The translations under genes and the position numbers were made by a program. A stretch of DNA of 64,000 nucleotides from Circinella umbellata (Eukaryota; Mucoromycota; Mucoromycetes; Mucorales; Lichtheimiaceae), in NCBI GenBank assembly GCA_025093555.1, contig JAIWNF010000080.1, positions 1-64,000 on the forward strand, in the 5' to 3' direction. Under the pieces are notes generated by a model, which was not told the DNA's origin, searched no databases, and saw nothing but the letters and a program-made list of their open reading frames with translations. Positions 11,977 through 24,863 of this stretch are shown here, in pieces (positions within the stretch are counted from its first letter, which is position 1; each line of letters begins with the position of its first letter).

Positions 11977-13018
11977 TCAAACGTAATCAGTTTTTTTTTT
12001 TCTACTTTCCTCATTTGACAGGATAATAATACTAATAACAGTCAATAACAAAAAAAAAAAAGCAAAAACTAATTTACTCCTTCTGAAAAAGGGGAGACGA
12101 TCGTAGTCAGTTTGCTTTTAATGGTCTTCAATTGTAAAAACAAATGGGATGTGTGCTAGAGAGAGAAGACTTTCTTTTTGACTTCAAGTAGACGGTGCAG
12201 CACTGGGTAAAATTGAAGAGGTGAAGGACGTGTGTGAGCAAATGATTTCCTGGGTTACCAATTCTTCGTTTTCTATATGCAGATGGATAAATTTTTATGC
12301 GTTTGCATTAACAAACCCTTGTGTATATATTTTAGTGTGTTCTACCAAACCCTGAACTGATGCTTTTAATAAAGAAAAACTATCTATATCGAGATCACAA
12401 GGTCCTATTGAACAGTGTCGTTATCCAAGAATACGAATCAAATAATATATATAACTTTAACTCTGTAGAAGAATAAAAGCAGCAAAGAATATAAATATTT
12501 TATCAAAAGAAAAATTAAACGTATAAAGTTGTTGTTGTCAAGGGAACATGGTATCCTGATCATTCATGTTTGTTTACCTGAAAAACTTACAAAGCTAATA
12601 AAGAAGACTGATAATAATATACAAAATAAAGCGGACGAACATGATGATCTGACAAGTTTTGATTATCAGGGAAAGGGCAATTCTTTTGATTTTTTTTCTA
12701 TACGTACTCTCATTTTCAAAAACAACACAAATAACAAAAAGATGTCAATATCAAGATACAAAGTATTTGTAGCCGATGATAATGATGTTGTAGATTTTTT
12801 AACAAAGTTTTAAAACGGGTACTCAATAGATAACATTTTCTTTTCCATCATTCATTTCATAACATATGTAACATGTTCTAAATAGATTAATATATTTTAT
12901 AATAACAATACAGAAAAGGTCTGACCAATGGATACAAATGCAAGGAATAGAAAAACTGGAGTGGGAAGAAGAAGGATACAGATGTAAATGTTGGGGATCA
13001 AAAATTAAATATTTAAAA
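11977..13018. other. Intergenic, no supported gene
   Basis: About 1 kb of AT-rich sequence lies between the carrier start and the 3' end of the next minus-strand gene. A 94-codon open frame at 12529-12813 begins at TTG, has no internal ATG until near its end and resembles nothing known. I treat it as chance. Confidence 0.5.
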
Positions 13019-13679
13019 TTACTTTTTAGCTTTACTTTCAGCCTTTTGTTTTTTAGAAAATGCTTTCACTTGACTTTCGCTAACTTTATACCAAAGATAA
13101 AATCCAAACAACAAAACGAGATGCAAAATCATAATCAAAGTCCCGGTCATTTGTGGCAATACTTCATCTTTACGTGCTTGGAATGCCAAATATGCAATCA
13201 ATGCATGATAAACCATCAATCCAATACCTATATATTTTTTTTACCGTTCCCACATCAATGACTGAACGATTTTGTCCCTTCTTCACTTAAATAGTAAATA
13301 ACCCTTCCCCTTTCACTGGGAATATCCATTTATTCATATCCTTTTTTCCTCGTCCGTCTTATTATTCATTCTTACATGATGCTCGTTTACAAGGTAACAT
13401 ATCAGGTAGCGTTGATAGCATTAAACTGCCTACCGAAGGACCTAAAAGACCCGCTCCATAAGCTCGTGCTAATAATGTTGCTGTACCGTCTGCAAGTGGA
13501 ATATATTCATGTAACAACTGTGGTGCAAAAATCAATGCTAACCCAAGACTTCCATGGATAAGCGCATGCTAAAACCAAGAATAATTGTAAGAATGTCAGC
13601 ATTTCAAAGAAAAAAAAAAGTTTAACAATTTTACTTTTGTCAACTTTACCAAAACGAAAATTTGACCGAGGCGTGACAT
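13019..13679 (-). CDS. Small four-helix membrane protein, function unknown
   Basis: Three exons: 13679-13650, 13568-13376 and 13227-13019. The product is 143 aa. The first exon gives only ten residues (MSRLGQIFVL) and every junction keeps the frame. Four hydrophobic segments are visible: about 5-28 (HALIHGSLGLALIFAP), 42-62 (LLARAYGAGLLGPSVGSLML), 72-90 (IGLMVYHALIAYLAF) and 100-122 (TGTLIMILHLVLLFGFYLWY). A lysine-rich tail (KKQKAESKAKK) follows and would be cytosolic. The regular helix spacing and a conserved-looking His/Gly-rich first helix suggest a real, compact integral membrane protein. No family is recognised and no function is proposed. Confidence 0.68.
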
Positions 13680-16181
13680 TATATATAATAAAAAAAAAAT
13701 GGAAGAAGCGAAAGAAAAAAGTTGAATCTAAATTTCAGAATCGATGATCGCTTTTTTTTTTTACTCTCCCTCTCTCAGCTTCATAATAATCAAGCGCCGT
13801 TTGTTGAATGTGATGTGAAAGCTACCAAAATAAGTAAAATCCAGATGACACCCAAAATGAAATTTTGTCCCCAGTTTTTGGTGCAGCTTTTCGTTCGCGC
13901 ATGTGTAATGTTATCTCTTCAGTTTTACATTGGATGGATCAAGTTATACATATTTAAATAAGCTTGTATAAAGGACACCGTACTATGATGAACTATTATC
14001 TTCTTTTCTTGTTTGTAAGTTAATAATCAATATTTATGCATACTAATATATGCATATGTATACAATCTTTTTCACGACAGAGATATCTATTACACACTCT
14101 ATTAATTTTAAAAACGGCAGACATGCCGGTTCTATCACATACACTGTAAGTAGAATTTCTTTAGAAAAGTATACAATAAGCATTCCTTTGGTCGATTATT
14201 GTACGTAGAGTGTACAAAAAGAAGCTTTTATACGTGTTGAAGAGGGAGAAGATTATAAAGTCAAGACCAACATTTTATGATTTCTCTTCATAATGCTGAT
14301 AGTTTGAAAAATAAAGACCAGTCTCTAATGTAGACATTAATTCTGTTATACACCAATAAAGTATTGAAACTAGCATATGTTATTTTATAAGATGAAAAAA
14401 AATGTAGTAAGCAAAATATGTTATGAACCCCCATTTTTTGTATGAAATCTCTGATGATAAAAGGTATAAACAGGCATTTTCCTCAAGTAAGGTCAATTTT
14501 TATGTAATATGTAATTATATAAAATACAGCATACCGGTACGTAGCCATAACAACTAGTAGATGAATTCCTAGCTGCTATTTTTACAGTTTATTTTCTGCC
14601 TTTTCGGGGATCATTGGAATTCCCCCAAATTTTGTATCGCGTTTATTTTTCTGTAATAACAGAATAATATCAAATAACTCACTGTGTTTCAGTTGGTATA
14701 TATAGCCTAAATTATAATTATTCTACGAAGGCATATCGATCCCTAAATTATTTTTAGAGATTAGAAAGTTGGCGAAAATGATATTGATTTATCAACTAGG
14801 ATGTTTTTCTTCTTGACTTTGAACTTTGATTATTTTGTTTCACTTCTTTTTTATCATCAGCATGATGAAGATACGTACTACATATGCATGTATGTAGAAT
14901 TAGAAAAACAACTGTTTATAATTTATGTAGTATTAAAATATACGTAAGATGGATTTATTGAATACTGGGAGTACCTTTAGGAATCTTATCATGGACCCCT
15001 GAATAATCTAGTACTTCAGACGGGGAAATAAATTGTATTTTTTATGCAGCAGTATAGTAGTAAAAGTAATACATAACGACTTTTATAACAGTTACGTACT
15101 GTCTATAAAATCGTAGTACTGTGCGTTCTAGATAGGGAGGAGCAAACAAAGTCATTAATCATCAGGATAAAAAAAATAATAATATAAAAGAAGATACACT
15201 GTGTAGTAAATTGCGATAAAACTAAAAATATTTTTAGTATTCAATCACTTGTTTTTTATTCGATACGTACAAAGTTTTATATATATAACCAATGCGAGGT
15301 GAGCCACTGAATATAAGTTGCTTAATTAAAGTATCCCATCTAGTTTAATATGACACTCGGTTTTTAATAAGTACACAATAAACAGTAACAATACCATAGA
15401 TATGTATATGAATAAGGCCAAGAAGATGAAATTGACCAAAATGTACATGAACTCATTATATCGCTGTATTTTAACGGAGAGTTGTGTACTCCTGTGCGCT
15501 ATTAAACACTTAATACCCGAATTATTATTTATTATTCCCGTATTCAGTTGCTGCTGATAATAATGATGACGATGATTGTGTAATCTAGTAAATAATCATA
15601 ATGGACCCCAGGGAAATAATAACTACGTAATGGAGAGAGAGAAGGGGAAGTAACGAGAGAAAATGAGTATACTGTATTACCTAATAAAGAGGGGGCGGAA
15701 TATTTTCCAAATTCATGCAAAAAGTGTAACTGTACATTAGTTTATTTTGGGATAATTTCTTCCGTAAAAAGAAACAGTCCTTTCCTGGCTATCATTACTT
15801 TTGATATTAGTGATTTATTTTTATATAAACAATAATCAAAAATATGCTGATGTGTTTCATTACTAATCGACTTGGCTTATCAATTATTGTACCATCTTCC
15901 ATGGTTTGTATGTAGTAATGTGAATATTTTTTTTTCTAAACAGAGCACTTGATTATTATTAGAATGGCTGATGAAATATTAATTCAGGTATAGCCCTTTT
16001 TTTTCTCACAGATTAATTCCATCCATGATAAATCCGATTGGATCATATAAAAGCTACTTAACAGCAAAAAAAAAAGACACTGTGTTCATTATTACTGCTT
16101 TTTTTTACTTTTACAATTTTGATTTTGTTAAATATCTCACAAAAAAAAGAGCTTAATACTACTATTATTTTATAAAAAAAA
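13680..16181. other. 2.5-kb AT-rich intergenic region
   Basis: This region holds the promoter of the small membrane protein gene (minus) and that of the dehydrogenase (plus), which are divergent. No coding ORF, RNA gene or long repeat was supported. Short palindromic AT stretches such as tacatatgcatgtatgta (near 14880) are present. Confidence 0.5.
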
Positions 16182-17064
16182 ATGACATTTGATGTTGAAA
16201 AGAACCTGTCAGCGGCTCTTATAGGCTTAGAAAAAATTGATATGGTAAGAATTTATGATTAAGTCTAATATACTACAAGGGCAATATAAAATATAAGGAT
16301 ATTGGGAGAAAGTAACAATGAACTCAAAAAACAAAAGAGCTTAATAATAATCACTTGGTTTCTTCAATGAATGTTATTTTATTTACTGACATACATGTGT
16401 TTCCAGCGAAATATGCCGGTTCCTGAAATTGGACCATTTGGTAACCTATTTACAAACACAGTTTCTGTATATACACATGTCTGCATAAGCAAAAATTTAA
16501 TAATTATATGATAATAAACTCCTTTGAATATATACGATATACAGACGTGCTGGTAAACGTCAAAGTAACAGGAATTTGTGGATCAGATGTACATTTTTTC
16601 AAACATATGAGAATACTGCATCTTGAAGTAACTGAACCACTTGTACTGGGCCATGAGTCTGCTGGAGTGGTTGTTGCAATAGGGAGTCAAGTTACACGCG
16701 TCAACGTTAATGATCGTGTGGCTATAGAGCCAGGTGTGACTTGCAGAACCTGTGAAATGTGTAAATCAGGGCAATATAATTTATGTCCTCACTGCAAATT
16801 GTAAGTAAAGAAATAAATAAATACAAACAAAACAATGCGGATATATTTAAATGCATATGCTGCTTGCCCACATCGTGAGAAGATCTTTGTGCAAATACAA
16901 ATTTCTGACAAACAAATAACTATGCTGAATACATAATAACTATTTTATTGTATATAGCGCTGCGACTCCACCCACACATGGTACCTTGTGTAATTACTAT
17001 GTACATCCAGAAGACTTTATTTTTAAGTAAGTTATTAATATATCAACATTAAAAATACAAATAA

Positions 17065-17095
<31 letters not shown>

Positions 17096-18358
17096 TAAAA
17101 ATAAAAATAAAGAGAAAAAAAATATCAAAAAAAAAACTACGTATACTTGTTTATTTAAACAACAATTAAGACTTCCAGATGACATTTCACTTGAAGAAGG
17201 AGCATTAGTTGAACCTTTATCAGTGGGTATGTATGCCGTTGAAAGAGCCAACGTTAAACCTGGCGATGTCGTTATAGTACTAGGCGCAGGCCCGGTAGGC
17301 TTATTGACTTGTGCAGCAGCAAAAGCAGCAGGAGCAGCTCAAGTCATTATTGCAGGTATATCTATTTGGTGACAATAACAAAAATATTTATATTTATTGA
17401 TAAAAAAAAAACAAGTTACATTCTTGTTCTGTCTGCTTTAACCTTATTTGTTTATTTTTCTGTTCTAGACCTTATTCCGTCACGTTTAGAATTTGCTAAA
17501 ACATACGCTACAGATACTCAACTTTTGTTGGATAGACCAGAAAAAGGAGAACCTAATTTTGAGTATGCTAGACGCACTAGTACTCAAATTATTCAGAAGC
17601 TCGGACAACAAGCCGATACCGTACTTGATTGTACAGGTGCTGAAACGTGTGTTCAAATGGCTGTATTGGTATGTCATAAATTAATTTATCTGGAAAATAC
17701 AATGTGGGGGAGATAGCTAGCATGTTTATTTTTTATTTTGTGCAGATGTGCAATATGATCTTTTTCTTTTACATATAAATATTGATTTGCTATATGAATA
17801 ATAGTTAACGAAGAGCGGCGGGTCAGCAGTGTTGGTAGGTTTGGGAGCAACAACACAAACATTGCCAGTTGTTGACATCACAGTAAGACAAGTGAATGTG
17901 AAGGGTGTGTTTCGTTATTGTAATGTAAGTCCTGTATCGATTGTGCGTGCGTTTTAGACAATAGCTTATTCATTTTGCTTATTTATTTGTTGTTCAGTTC
18001 AATTCATAAATTATTATTTTTATTATTTTATATATCAAACAAAAAAAAAACCTTTTTTCTTTATTACTAGACGTGAGTACCATATATTTAATTCTGCAAC
18101 ATGTTTGGGTTCGATGAAACTAAGAAGATGAAGAAAATAACTGTGGTGTCAAGATATATATGTATTTAAAACGAACCTAATCTGTTTATATTTTTCAATA
18201 GATATCCACGTGCCATTAGTATGCTAACAAAAGGAAACATCGATGTCAAACCATTGATTACGCATACTTATCCGATTGAAAAATCTCAAGAAGCACTTTT
18301 ACATGCTGCTAATGGAAGTGATGGAGCAATCAAGATCCAAATAATCAATGACCAATAA
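16182..18358 (+). CDS. Sorbitol/xylitol-type polyol dehydrogenase (zinc MDR family)
   Basis: Nine exons: 16182-16244, 16407-16440, 16545-16800, 16958-17026, 17171-17355, 17469-17668, 17805-17924, 18071-18072 and 18202-18358. The product is 361 aa, the family's normal length. It is a medium-chain NAD(P)-dependent dehydrogenase that oxidises a polyol to a ketose. Catalytic zinc ligands are Cys44 in GICGSDVH and His69/Glu70 in LGHESAG, with the distal Glu in VEPLSVG. The four structural-zinc cysteines are in CRTCEMCKSGQYNLC, and VLGAGPVGLL is the Rossmann nucleotide-binding turn. The signature FRYCNTYPRAI is restored only if a two-base exon (AC, 18071-18072) is spliced in. Sorbitol, xylitol and L-arabinitol dehydrogenases cannot be separated by eye. 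The 3' end converges on Cdc24, 892 bases away. Confidence 0.9.
17061..17110. repeat. AAAAAT hexanucleotide array in a dehydrogenase intron
   Basis: Tandem aaaaat units occupy much of the intron from 17027 to 17170. Confidence 0.7.
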
Positions 18359-19250
18359 TAAACATATTATATATAGTTCTTGTCATCAATTATTGTTATC
18401 ACGCACTCTTACTATATTATCATGTCCAAATAAATTACTATTATCTCACATGGTATATTTCAAATAAAGTGATTGTTTTTTTTTTTGAAGTAAAATAAAA
18501 AAAGACAGATATATCTTTTTTTTCTTTTATTCTTTTTTGTTTTTATATTTATGGTTGCTGGATTGTGTGTGAGTATGTGTGTGATTGAAAGTAAAGTTGT
18601 ATGTGCGCTATTTATAATAGCGTAATCTGTATAATAAAATAAATATATGGTGAAAAAGTAAAGAAAAACAAAGTACAACACTGAAAAGAAAAATAACGAA
18701 TTGGGAGGGGGGATATTATGTACAAAAGAGAGGAAAGGGGGTAGTCGCTAATATATAATACATAACACACACCAACAGTATATCTTTCCTTTTTTTCGAA
18801 AGAAATAATATATAAACTGTTAAATGTAAAAGTAATAATGTGACATATATATAGATAAAAAAACATACAAAGAAAAGTTTGGATACTTGGAAGAAAAAAA
18901 GTTTGGTGATACAGAAGGGGGGGAGGAAGAAAGTGATGGTCTGATATACGTGGTTTAAATGGAGATCGATATGGGATAAAAATAATACAAGGAATGGAAA
19001 GGGTACAAGAACAAAAAAAAAGAATATGGGCATATAACGAAGAAGAAAATATCAGGTGCTGTTGGTTGTATGTGTGAAATGTATGTATAGTTGCGACAAA
19101 AGATAACAATATAAGAATAAAACAAAAAAAAATAAGAGCGAAAGTAATGGGGTGTTGTTATTACATGAAGAAAAAGAAAGGAAGTGTAGTGAGCTTTTTT
19201 TTTTGTCGTTGCTATTGCAACAAGATGTCAGATGATAATTTTTGAATCAC
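18359..19250. other. Convergent 3' flanks, no gene
   Basis: The region is AT-rich on the + strand, with purine-rich runs and many A tracts. Long minus-strand frames here (18460-19109) are low-complexity Phe/Leu/Ile/Tyr readings of poly-purine DNA and not genes. It probably contains both 3' untranslated regions. Confidence 0.6.
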
Positions 19251-22200
19251 CTAAACGTTGACGTAGAGACTGACAGAAGGACTACGGCCACGATTTTCAA
19301 ATGCCATTTGAACATCATCATCGGAATTGATCGTAATATAATCACCATCTTCATCTTGATATTTCAAACGCAAATTATCATCAGGTTTCAAATTACCGAT
19401 CAATCGAATCTTTTTCTCAACTTTATGCATCAATTCAGCAAAACGGATATCTTCTGGGGCCTTGATAGCATAAATACCTTCATTGTAACTAAGCTTTACT
19501 TTTAAGCCAGTGTCAGATAGTCGAGGTGTTGAAGCAACAGGTCGAATCACATTATCTAATTCACGAGCACCATTCAAAGGATATTGCGGTGGCATCATGG
19601 CTGCTTGAACTTGAGCTGACATGGATGCAGCTTTATGAATGTTGGGACTACTTTGTGAACGCATACGGTTATGTTGATGTTGCTTTGTTGTTGGTACAGC
19701 TGGAACAGTGGGATTATTGTTATAAACACCTAACCCAATAGCAGCAGATTGTGATTGACTACGATTGACTGCAGGTGGGAGTGGGAACTGACGTAATTCT
19801 TCTTCAGTAGGTGTAGGAATATCTCCCGTCATAAATTTAGAAGCAATTTCGATCAAAGGAGAATCATCACCACGTCGATGATGGCTATGATGGTGATGCC
19901 AACTACTACCGGTTGAGATACGAGTTGAACTTGTAGGTGAAGAAGGATGAGAAGGTGGTGGTGAAGCTGGATACATACTATAATCAGGGTGTTGTTGATA
20001 ATAGTGATGCATCGATGTATTGGTACTTGCACTTGTACGTGGCAAAGGGGATAAATTCATACCTGGCATTTGTTGATGTTGTTGATATTGTTGACGACTT
20101 TTCACTTCACCTTTAGGTCGACCCGATAAAGTATTGAATAGTTGAGCTGAAATTGAGTTGCTACGCGATCGGGTAGGTGGTGGTGCAACGTTACTGACAT
20201 TTTCGTCATCTAACAATTCATCGTCATAATAGTCATCTTCTTCATCTTCATCGTCCATAAATGATGCTGAGTCACCATAATGGGTTGGGCTTGGCATCGA
20301 ATACAAATGTGTATTGGGAACATGAGAACGTGAATTGGATTTAATCTTGTTCAACGTGGTTTCCCAAAGTTTCATATTTTCTTCATTACGAAGACGTAAA
20401 GAAAACACTTCAACTTCTGGTGCCTTATATTCAATAGATAGAACCCAGACACCTGATATATATATATATATATATATATATAACATAAAGAAAAAATCAT
20501 TAATAAAATAATAATAATTATATTTATAACAGTTAGTAAAATATCTACTCTTTACCATTTTGTGAACGATTATGAACACCGAGAATTCGACTAGCGGGAA
20601 TTCGAAGACGTTCTTGTAAACTACCACGACGTTTCTTTTTCATGATCGTATTGGATTTGGTCAATCGATTTCTTGCAGCATCTTTGTTCTCTTTACAGAT
20701 CAATAATGTTTTTTCAAACAGAAAAACTGCCATATCTCTTTCAGTATCTTTGTTCATGATACCAAGCTTATCTTGGACAAGAAGACTTCCATAAGTTTCA
20801 ATGGTACCAGTCTATAAAATTAAAAAAAAGTAATTGATAATGAGCACTCATATTATTTTAGCTTTCTTTTTTTTTGTCGTTCAAAAACACAAAGAACAAA
20901 AAAAAAGCAACTTTACATTATCATCAATACGTTTCTTTAAATCTTCAACAGCTTGAACATTTTCATGTTTACGTTGTGTTTCGTTGACTTTTTCAGCAAC
21001 ACGTTTAATGGCTTCACGACCGTCATTCAATTCAGCAAAACAAGGCCAATTTTTGTTTGTACTTTTAACAAGCTCACCCATCAAAAGAGGGTATTTACAG
21101 ATACGTTGTACGGGTTTAATCAAGAATGAAGGTAATTCATAAGTAGGATTTAAAATGTCGGCTAATTTTTGGAGTTTAGACGCTTCCTGCACCACCAAAT
21201 CTTGAGCGGAGTAATAGTTGGCGCAGTAAGGTTCATATACGGCAAACGTCTCTTCCATTTGGACGAATAATAAACCGATCCGTTGTTCTTGAGCTGGCTT
21301 TTCTGCCATATCTTCCACCATGATTAAAAATCGTCGTTGAAAATCAACTAAAGCATTCAAATTACCGAACAAATAATGAATAGTATCAAGGGATAAAACC
21401 TTTTGATTTTGTAATTCTCGCATATAATTCTATAAAAGGCAAATAAATGATTTTAATAAATATAAAGTACAATGGTGTTATTATTACAAGTTTTTTCTTT
21501 CTTGAAATTGGATATATATGGTAATCAGAAAAATAAAATTGGTCTTTTTTATTCTATTTTTTCCTACCTGAAGAATTTCCAAATCTTGAACGTATTTACG
21601 TTCAGTCTCTAGTAATTCCAAAACGACTTTCCCGCGTGTATCTTTTGGCGCATTAGGATCTGAGTTTCTGTTGGCGCATCGTACAGATATCAAACCTTTC
21701 TGTTCAAGTAACTGTAAAATTTTGTTGATGGTATTGACAACCTAACGACAAAATAAACAAAAGATTACAAATAAGGGTTAAAATCAGCCATGCCATCCAT
21801 ATAAAATCCCATTGTTTTCTTTTATGAATGATTGAGAATATATAAATATATATTATATACCTTTACAAAACCGTTGGTATCATTAGAATATAAATCGGTA
21901 ATGGTAAAAACGTCATCTTCAGGAAATTCTAATTGGGTACGGCAAGCTACCAAGAAATGGTAAACTGATGCTTTACAAGTGTTGATCTGATTCAAGTTGG
22001 GATCCCGATCATCCACTTTGAGCGGCGTTTCCGGTTGCAAAGCGTTAAACAGAATACACAAGGGTAAACCACGTCGACAGATCGACCAAAGTTTACTTAA
22101 TGGGTCCGTTGTATTATTGCTGTTACTGCTGGAGGTATGTGTTGCACCTAAAATAGGTGTTGTGGGCATTGTGGGTGTGGTAGGTTCAGTAATTCCAATA

Positions 22201-22493
22201 GATGATATAGACGAAGCAGTAGATGTTGAAGTAGAAGGGTTAAGGGGCGTTGTTGTTGATGGTGTTGGTGTAATGATATCCTCGTTGTCGAGGAATTCAG
22301 TCATTCCATCTACAGAAGCAAGACGATCAAGTACTGAACGGCAAGTATGATACAGTGAAGCACCTTGAACAGCTGCTTTGTTGATGTTGGAAGCTGAAGG
22401 AAGTGGGGTATCGATAACTACTGGTGTTGTAGGAGCAGCTGGTGGTAAAGCGCCGAGCGATGGTGCCCGTCGCTTTAATGTCAAAGTAGCCAT
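19251..22493 (-). CDS. CDC24: Cdc24-type Rho/Cdc42 guanine nucleotide exchange factor
   Basis: Five exons: 22493-21861, 21741-21568, 21429-20917, 20811-20556 and 20452-19251. The product is 925 aa. It activates Cdc42 to set cell polarity and hyphal tip growth. A Cdc24-type calponin-like domain (about 130-235, DLYSNDTNGFVKVVNTINKIL) comes first, preceded by a Ser/Thr-rich low-complexity insert. A DH domain follows (about 249-430, starting LELLETERKYVQDLEIL and including LPSFLIKPVQRICKYPLLM). A PH domain spans the fourth and fifth exons (about 445-570). The long middle linker is rich in Ser, Gln, Pro and Asp/Glu. The last ~85 residues form a PB1 domain with the acidic OPCA motif (DEDGDYITINSDDDV). 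In yeast this motif docks onto the scaffold Bem1. All domains of the family are present and in order. Confidence 0.95.
20455..20482. repeat. (TA)n microsatellite at the acceptor end of a CDC24 intron
   Basis: About 14 TA units directly precede (on the minus strand) the CAG acceptor of the last intron. They form an unusual polypyrimidine-poor acceptor region. Confidence 0.75.
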
Positions 22494-24119
22494 AACACAA
22501 TTAATAAACTACTATAACACTATATAAATTTCTTTTTTAAAAAAAATCAGTCGTTTATATGAATCGAGTTTATCGTATAAGATATTTATAAATAAGGTAT
22601 TGTTGATGACGAGTTGTCAAAAAAAGGGGGGAGGAGAAGGATATATATATATATATATGTGTGTATATAATATGAAGATAGACAGGTAAAAGAGAAAAGA
22701 AGAAAAGGGGGAAAAGGGGAAGAACCGAAACAAAAAAAAAAAGAGGATAAAATATGAATAAAAATATAAAGTAGAAAATAAAACAAAGACTTTTTTTTTT
22801 TTGTTTAAAAAATAATGAAAGAAAAGAAAAAGAAATAAGACAAAGCAAAATGTAAAATAAAACAAAAAAAAAAGACAGCCAACCAAACACAAATCTAACA
22901 AAAAGACACTTCCAGGCCCGGAAGTGGCCGTTTGTCTAAAACACACTCACTCATATCTGTCTGGTCTTGGATTAGCGTTTAAAGGTTATACATATAGTAA
23001 TAATAATAATACACACGCACAAAAAAATCACTTCAAAAAAATAGAAAGACCGCGATTCCCTTTTTTGGTAAAAGCGATCCCTTTCTAATTTTCTTCCCTT
23101 TATTTAATGCTATCGTAACAGAAAGAGCTTTTGTAAAAGAAATCCTAATATGCATATTCAAAGAGAGAGAGAGAGAGAAATAATATAGCTTAAAAAAAAA
23201 ACAAGAAGGAACATATTCACATTACTCTTTGTTGTCATGGGGACAGTCAATCAGTCAATCAATTCATAGTTACTAAACAAAATAAACTTCTCACACACAC
23301 ACCATAACTCCACTAATATTTATATTATAAAAAAAAATCATCCTTTTCATCTGTCTTTTTCAACCGCAAGGTTTTTTTTTTTTTGACTCTGAAAAATTCA
23401 AAAGTCAAATCAGAAACATGACCTCCCACAGACAAGTAACTTATTCAAAGGTACCGGGTCCCAGATTTTATTTCGGAGTTGTTTATGTCCGTCCCTTTTT
23501 TTCTTTCGTGAAACGTAGCAACTTAAACAATCGATGCGGACACAAAAGTCTAAGCATTGGCCATGATCATCCACAAATTGAACCGAGTTAGTTATTTTCT
23601 CTTGGTTTTTTTTTTAGTGTATATAATTGTTTGCGTAGGTCAATGTTGTATATCTTGTATAACTACCTCCTTATTTATCTTAGATGAGTTTTTTTTTCTT
23701 ACTAAACCTTTTAAATAAAGAAATAAAAAACTTGTCGTTATTTAACATAATACATTATCACATTGGCAAAAAGAAAAGTAGTCGCGGAGAGAAAATCAGG
23801 GGTGATTTAGGGGTAAAATGCATGGTTGAAATGCTGTTGATGCGTGTGCCTGTGTGTACGTGTGAAGGACCATCGGAGCCAGGAAGGGAGAGAAGGGGAG
23901 ATGATAAATGTTAGTGTTATTTTATTTATTTTTTCTGGTGGAACATACTAAAGGATCTGCAACAAAAAAAACCAACAACAAAACAAGTCATAATTGATAA
24001 TAATAATAATAATAATAATAAAAACAATAAAAACAATAACAATAACAATAATAATTTTACTATAATAATTTTACTATAAGAACAAGAAATAATAAGAAAC
24101 ATGTATATATATCTGTAAT
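22494..24119. other. Promoter/5' region of CDC24, no gene
   Basis: This 1.6-kb region has many A, T and (GA)n runs, such as gagagagagagaga at about 23163-23177. A 76-codon frame at 23684-23914 shows no domain or splice context and is dismissed. (TAA)n and (CAATAA)n repeats occur at 23997-24054, close to the 3' end of the next gene. Confidence 0.5.
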
Positions 24120-24863
24120 TTACATTAACAACTTTGACTTGTAAATGATACCATACAAAGAAACGCCTAATATACAATATGGAACCCAAGTACCCAACAT
24201 AAATTGAATATGACTACGACGGACATCATTACGAACTAGTACAAAATCATCATGATTACTATTATTAACATTATTTTGTTGGTTGTGAAGATGTTCACCA
24301 ACAACAGAATAATCCCTTCTTGATGTTCTTAAAAAGTACGCGGTATAAGCAGTTAAGATCACCGGTACATATAAAAATCGGCGCTTGGTTGTTCTTTTGG
24401 CTGCAAAATAAACTGCCCATAAACCAGAACTGAGCAAACCTTCCACGATACGGCAATATTTTAATTCACGTGTATGACGAAGTTGAGCACTTTTTAAAGC
24501 TAAACAGTCTTGCTGAATATGAATGACAGGTACATCAGCTGTCATGACACGTTGAATATCATGTAAATTCGAAATACCAACAGCCATGATGGGAGTTTTT
24601 GGATAAAGTCGCATTCGCTTTTCAAGACATTTAGAGCGACATTTTGCTTTTGCCAAATGAACAATCCGTGGGATTTCTGGGAAAAAAAAAAAAAAAAAGA
24701 GTACAAAAGAATTTACATAATGCCATGAGTATTTGGGTTTTTTTTTTCAACAGTTTTAAAAAATTGTTTCAGTTTATATTATGAAGCTCTTTTAATAAGT
24801 CTAACCTGTGGGTTCAAGCGGCGATAGCTTGGAAGATACGATAAAAGATGATGGTATCTCCAT
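24120..24863 (-). CDS. Membrane-associated protein of unknown function
   Basis: Two exons: 24863-24806 and 24676-24120. The product is 204 aa. The first exon encodes MEIPSSFIVSSKLSPLEPT and joins in phase 1 to EIPRIVHLAKAKCRSK. The middle part is basic with several Cys and His residues. Hydrophobic stretches lie near residues 108-122 (LLSSGLWAVYFAA), 131-146 (FLYVPVILTAYTAYFL) and 181-199 (MLGTWVPYCILGVSLYGIIY), which suggests two or three membrane segments near the C-terminus. A short Asn/His-rich insert separates the last two. I do not recognise the family. Clean splice sites, a normal codon pattern and an AUG in the expected phase argue that it is a real gene. Confidence 0.65.

Noticed and set aside
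12529..12813. 94-codon plus-strand frame
   Set aside because: Starts at TTG, its first ATG is near the end, shows no similarity, and lies in AT-rich intergenic DNA.
13680..16181. Possible CRISPR-like or tandem array in AT-rich intergenic DNA
   Set aside because: No regularly spaced direct repeats were seen; only short AT palindromes. CRISPR arrays are not expected in a fungal nuclear genome.
18460..19109. Long overlapping minus-strand frames rich in Phe, Leu, Ile, Tyr
   Set aside because: They are readings of purine-rich + strand DNA in the 3' flank between two convergent genes, with no domain or splice context.
22570..22946. Minus-strand frames upstream of CDC24
   Set aside because: Low-complexity Phe/Leu/Ser translation of A-rich promoter or leader DNA; three frames are open at once.
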